Below, piece by piece: positions 5,189-6,447 of a stretch of DNA of 6,447 bases. The stretch is from Opitutus sp. GAS368 (GTDB taxonomy: Bacteria > Verrucomicrobiota > Verrucomicrobiia > Opitutales > Opitutaceae). The stretch's first letter is position 1; each line of letters opens with the position of its first letter. Made by a program: the position numbers and the translations under genes. The notes under the pieces are model-generated. The model was not told the DNA's origin. It searched no databases and saw only the letters and a program-made list of their open reading frames with translations. The DNA is taken from assembly GCA_945861235.1 (NCBI GenBank), contig CAMATV010000195.1, forward strand, positions 1-6,447, read 5' to 3'.

Positions 5189-6211
5189 ATGCCCCGCGTC
5201 TCCGTGGTCATTCCCGTGTTCAATGCTGCCGCCACGATCACGCGGGCGGTGGCGAGTGTGCGGGCGCAGACGTGGGCGGATTGGGAACTCGTCGTGATGG
5301 ACGACGGCTCGACGGATGGGACGCGGGAGATTTTGCGGGAGCTGGCGCAGGTGGAGACGCGGATGCGGGTGTGCGCGCGGGAGCATGCGGGGGTGGCGCT
5401 GACGGCGAATGCGGCGATGGCCGAGGCGCGGGGAGCGTTTATCGCGCGGATGGACGCGGATGATTTTTCGCATCCCGAGCGGTTGGCTGAGCAGGTCGCG
5501 TTGCTCGAGCAGGCGGAAAATCGCGACGTGGGCGCGGTGGGTTGTCTCGTGGAATTTGGCGGCGATCGGGCGGCGAACGCGGGTTATGCGCTGCACGTCG
5601 ATTGGGTGAACGCGCTGGTCACGCCGGAGGCGATTGCGTTGGGCCGTTTTGTCGAGCAACCGGTCGTGAATCCCAGCGTGATGTTTCGACGCGAGCTGGT
5701 GGCGCGGCTCGGGGGATATCGCGACGGCGATTTCCCGGAGGACTACGAGCTGTGGTTGCGGTGGCTCGATGCGGGCGTGCGGATCGCGAAAGTGCCGCGG
5801 GTGTTGCTGACCTGGAATGACGCGCCGACGCGGCTGACGCGGACGGATGCCCGCTACGCGCCGGACGCGTTTTTCCGGATGAAGGCGGAATGGATTGCAC
5901 GGGAGTTGGCGCGCGTCGCGGTGGGGCGGAAGATTGTGGTGTGGGGCGCGGGCCGACACACGCGGAAGCGTGCGGCGTGGTTGGCGGAGTGGGGTGTGCT
6001 GATCGCGGGGTATGTGGATGTGGATGTGAAGAAGACCGGACGGAGAATCGGGGGAACAGGGTTGCCGGTGATCGGAGTGGAAGCGTTGCCGGCCCGCGGA
6101 GAGATTTTTGTGCTGAGTTATGTCACGACGCGGGGGGCGCGGGACTATAATCGGGCGCGGTTAGTGGAACGTGGATACGCCGAGGGGCGAGATTTCTTGC
6201 TGTGCGGGTAG
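5189..6211 (+). CDS. Family 2 glycosyltransferase with C-terminal Rossmann-like domain
   Basis: The 340-residue protein opens with the GT-A fold signature PRVSVVIPVFNAAATI (2-17). It continues with ELVVMDDGSTDGT (33-45, nucleotide-binding Asp pair), ARMDADDFSHPERL (86-99, the metal-binding DxD), NPSVMFRREL (161-170) and FPEDYELWLRW (182-192), whose acidic pair is the likely catalytic base region. These are typical of GT2 enzymes that transfer sugars from nucleotide donors to cell-surface glycans or lipids. Donor and acceptor cannot be read from the sequence. Residues about 247-340 form a second domain: beta strand KIVVWGAG (248-255), a helix, GVLIAGYVDVD (269-279), KTGRRIGGTGLPVIG (282-296), then a strand IFVLSYV and a final helix. 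The pattern resembles nucleotide- or CoA-binding Rossmann domains. There is no signal peptide or membrane helix, so it is cytoplasmic. Start alternatives are TTG 5177 and GTG 5132. It is divergent from the sigma gene and lies just upstream of the partial gene at the right edge. Confidence 0.9.
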   Translation: MPRVSVVIPVFNAAATITRAVASVRAQTWADWELVVMDDGSTDGTREILRELAQVETRMRVCAREHAGVALTANAAMAEARGAFIARMDADDFSHPERLAEQVALLEQAENRDVGAVGCLVEFGGDRAANAGYALHVDWVNALVTPEAIALGRFVEQPVVNPSVMFRRELVARLGGYRDGDFPEDYELWLRWLDAGVRIAKVPRVLLTWNDAPTRLTRTDARYAPDAFFRMKAEWIARELARVAVGRKIVVWGAGRHTRKRAAWLAEWGVLIAGYVDVDVKKTGRRIGGTGLPVIGVEALPARGEIFVLSYVTTRGARDYNRARLVERGYAEGRDFLLCG

Positions 6212-6220
6212 CGGGAAAAG

Positions 6221-6248
6221 GACCAAAGACCAATGACCAAGGACCAAG
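6221..6248 (+). repeat. Four tandem 7-bp units (GACCAAN)
   Basis: The units are GACCAAA (6221), GACCAAT (6228), GACCAAG (6235) and GACCAAG (6242), contiguous and differing only in the last base. The array starts 9 bases after the glycosyltransferase stop codon and lies before the next gene. An ATG (6233-6235) is created at the junction of units two and three. Similar GACCAAT-type heptamer runs are known to me as short intergenic repeats in diverse bacteria. Copy number may vary between strains. Confidence 0.85.
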
Positions 6249-6250
6249 CA

Positions 6251-6256
6251 GAGGAG
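6251..6256 (+). promoter_or_regulatory. Shine-Dalgarno GAGGAG favouring start GTG 6263
   Basis: GAGGAG stands 6 bases before GTG 6263, which is in frame with ATG 6233 and ATG 6281. It is the best ribosome-binding site near the start of the last gene. It places the heptamer array in the untranslated leader rather than in the coding region. Confidence 0.45.
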
Positions 6257-6262
6257 AACGCA

Positions 6263-6447
6263 GTGGGCACGGGTTCGCCGATGAGACGGGGGGAGACCGA
6301 GCAGCATCGGCAGTTGAAGGAGTTGGCGGTGAGTTGGGCGTGGGAGAATGGGTTTGCGATTGCGGCGAGGGAAGTGCGGGTGCCGCAGAGCGGCTATCGG
6401 GCGGATGTGGCCGCGTGTTCGCGGGGGGCCGGGCGCCGGACGGCGCT
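6263..6447 (+). CDS. Possible PD-(D/E)XK-type nuclease (MmcB-like), 5' part, cut by the window end
   Basis: Only about 61 residues are visible and no stop is reached. After a short polar N-terminus comes ETEQHRQLKELAVSWAWENG, then FAIAAREVRVPQSGYRADVAA and a basic stretch. The H-x-x-L-K helix, the Glu of the AAREV strand and the R-A-D-V-A-A strand fit the first part of the restriction-endonuclease-like fold seen in MmcB-related DNA repair proteins. In that fold the Asp of RAD binds metal and an E-x-K follows some residues later, here outside the window. The call is therefore tentative. Start candidates are GTG 6263 (good Shine-Dalgarno), ATG 6233 (inside the heptamer repeat, giving M-T-K-D-Q) and ATG 6281. 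It follows the glycosyltransferase by about 50 bases on the same strand and may share its transcript, without an evident functional link. Confidence 0.5.
   Translation, partial: MGTGSPMRRGETEQHRQLKELAVSWAWENGFAIAAREVRVPQSGYRADVAACSRGAGRRTA

Noticed and set aside
4943..5959. Minus-strand open frame of about 338 codons covering the intergenic region and the glycosyltransferase
   Set aside because: It is His/Arg/Pro-rich shadow sequence opposite a clear GT2 gene and runs through an intergenic repeat.

Overview
The window looks like chromosomal DNA from a high-GC bacterium of the Verrucomicrobia, most likely near Opitutaceae. Three things suggest this, and all are inference from recognition rather than a search: an ECF-type sigma factor with a long membrane-anchored C-terminal extension of a style common in that phylum, intergenic palindromes resembling REP elements of those genomes, and the overall codon use. 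There is no rRNA, tRNA, CRISPR array, transposase or phage gene.

Layout, left to right. (1) 1-1257, plus: the 3' part of an EttA-type ABC-F translation factor, running in from the left edge. (2) 1258-1645: a non-coding gap holding a perfect 25-bp inverted repeat. (3) 1646-2260, plus: peptide methionine sulfoxide reductase A with an apparent export signal. (4) 2261-2438: a short gap between convergent genes, packed with palindromes, ending in a REPIN-like pair of inverted hairpins. (5) 3329-4924 and 2439-3332, both minus: an ECF-type sigma factor fused to a membrane segment, coiled coil and unknown domain, followed by a gene overlapping it by 4 bp (ATGA). The second gene is a stand-alone paralogue of the sigma factor's own C-terminal region. 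(6) 4925-5188: a divergent intergenic region with a canonical G-quadruplex motif and a long inverted repeat. (7) 5189-6211, plus: a family 2 glycosyltransferase with a C-terminal Rossmann-like domain. (8) A four-unit 7-bp tandem repeat, then the 5' end of a gene that may encode a PD-(D/E)XK-type nuclease, cut by the right edge.

The most interesting part is the sigma factor and its paralogue. The same modules (membrane helix, coiled coil, a WL-rich region, an IPE...DDW block and two copies of a PYL/P-rich motif) occur in the same order in both proteins. The second protein starts at the point equivalent to the foot of the membrane helix in the first. This suggests a tandem duplication that produced a membrane-tethered sigma factor plus a co-translated partner lacking the sigma part. 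The likely use is signal-dependent control of the sigma factor through pairing of the shared domains, which is inference. The other genes look like ordinary housekeeping or accessory functions with no obvious pathway link to this pair.
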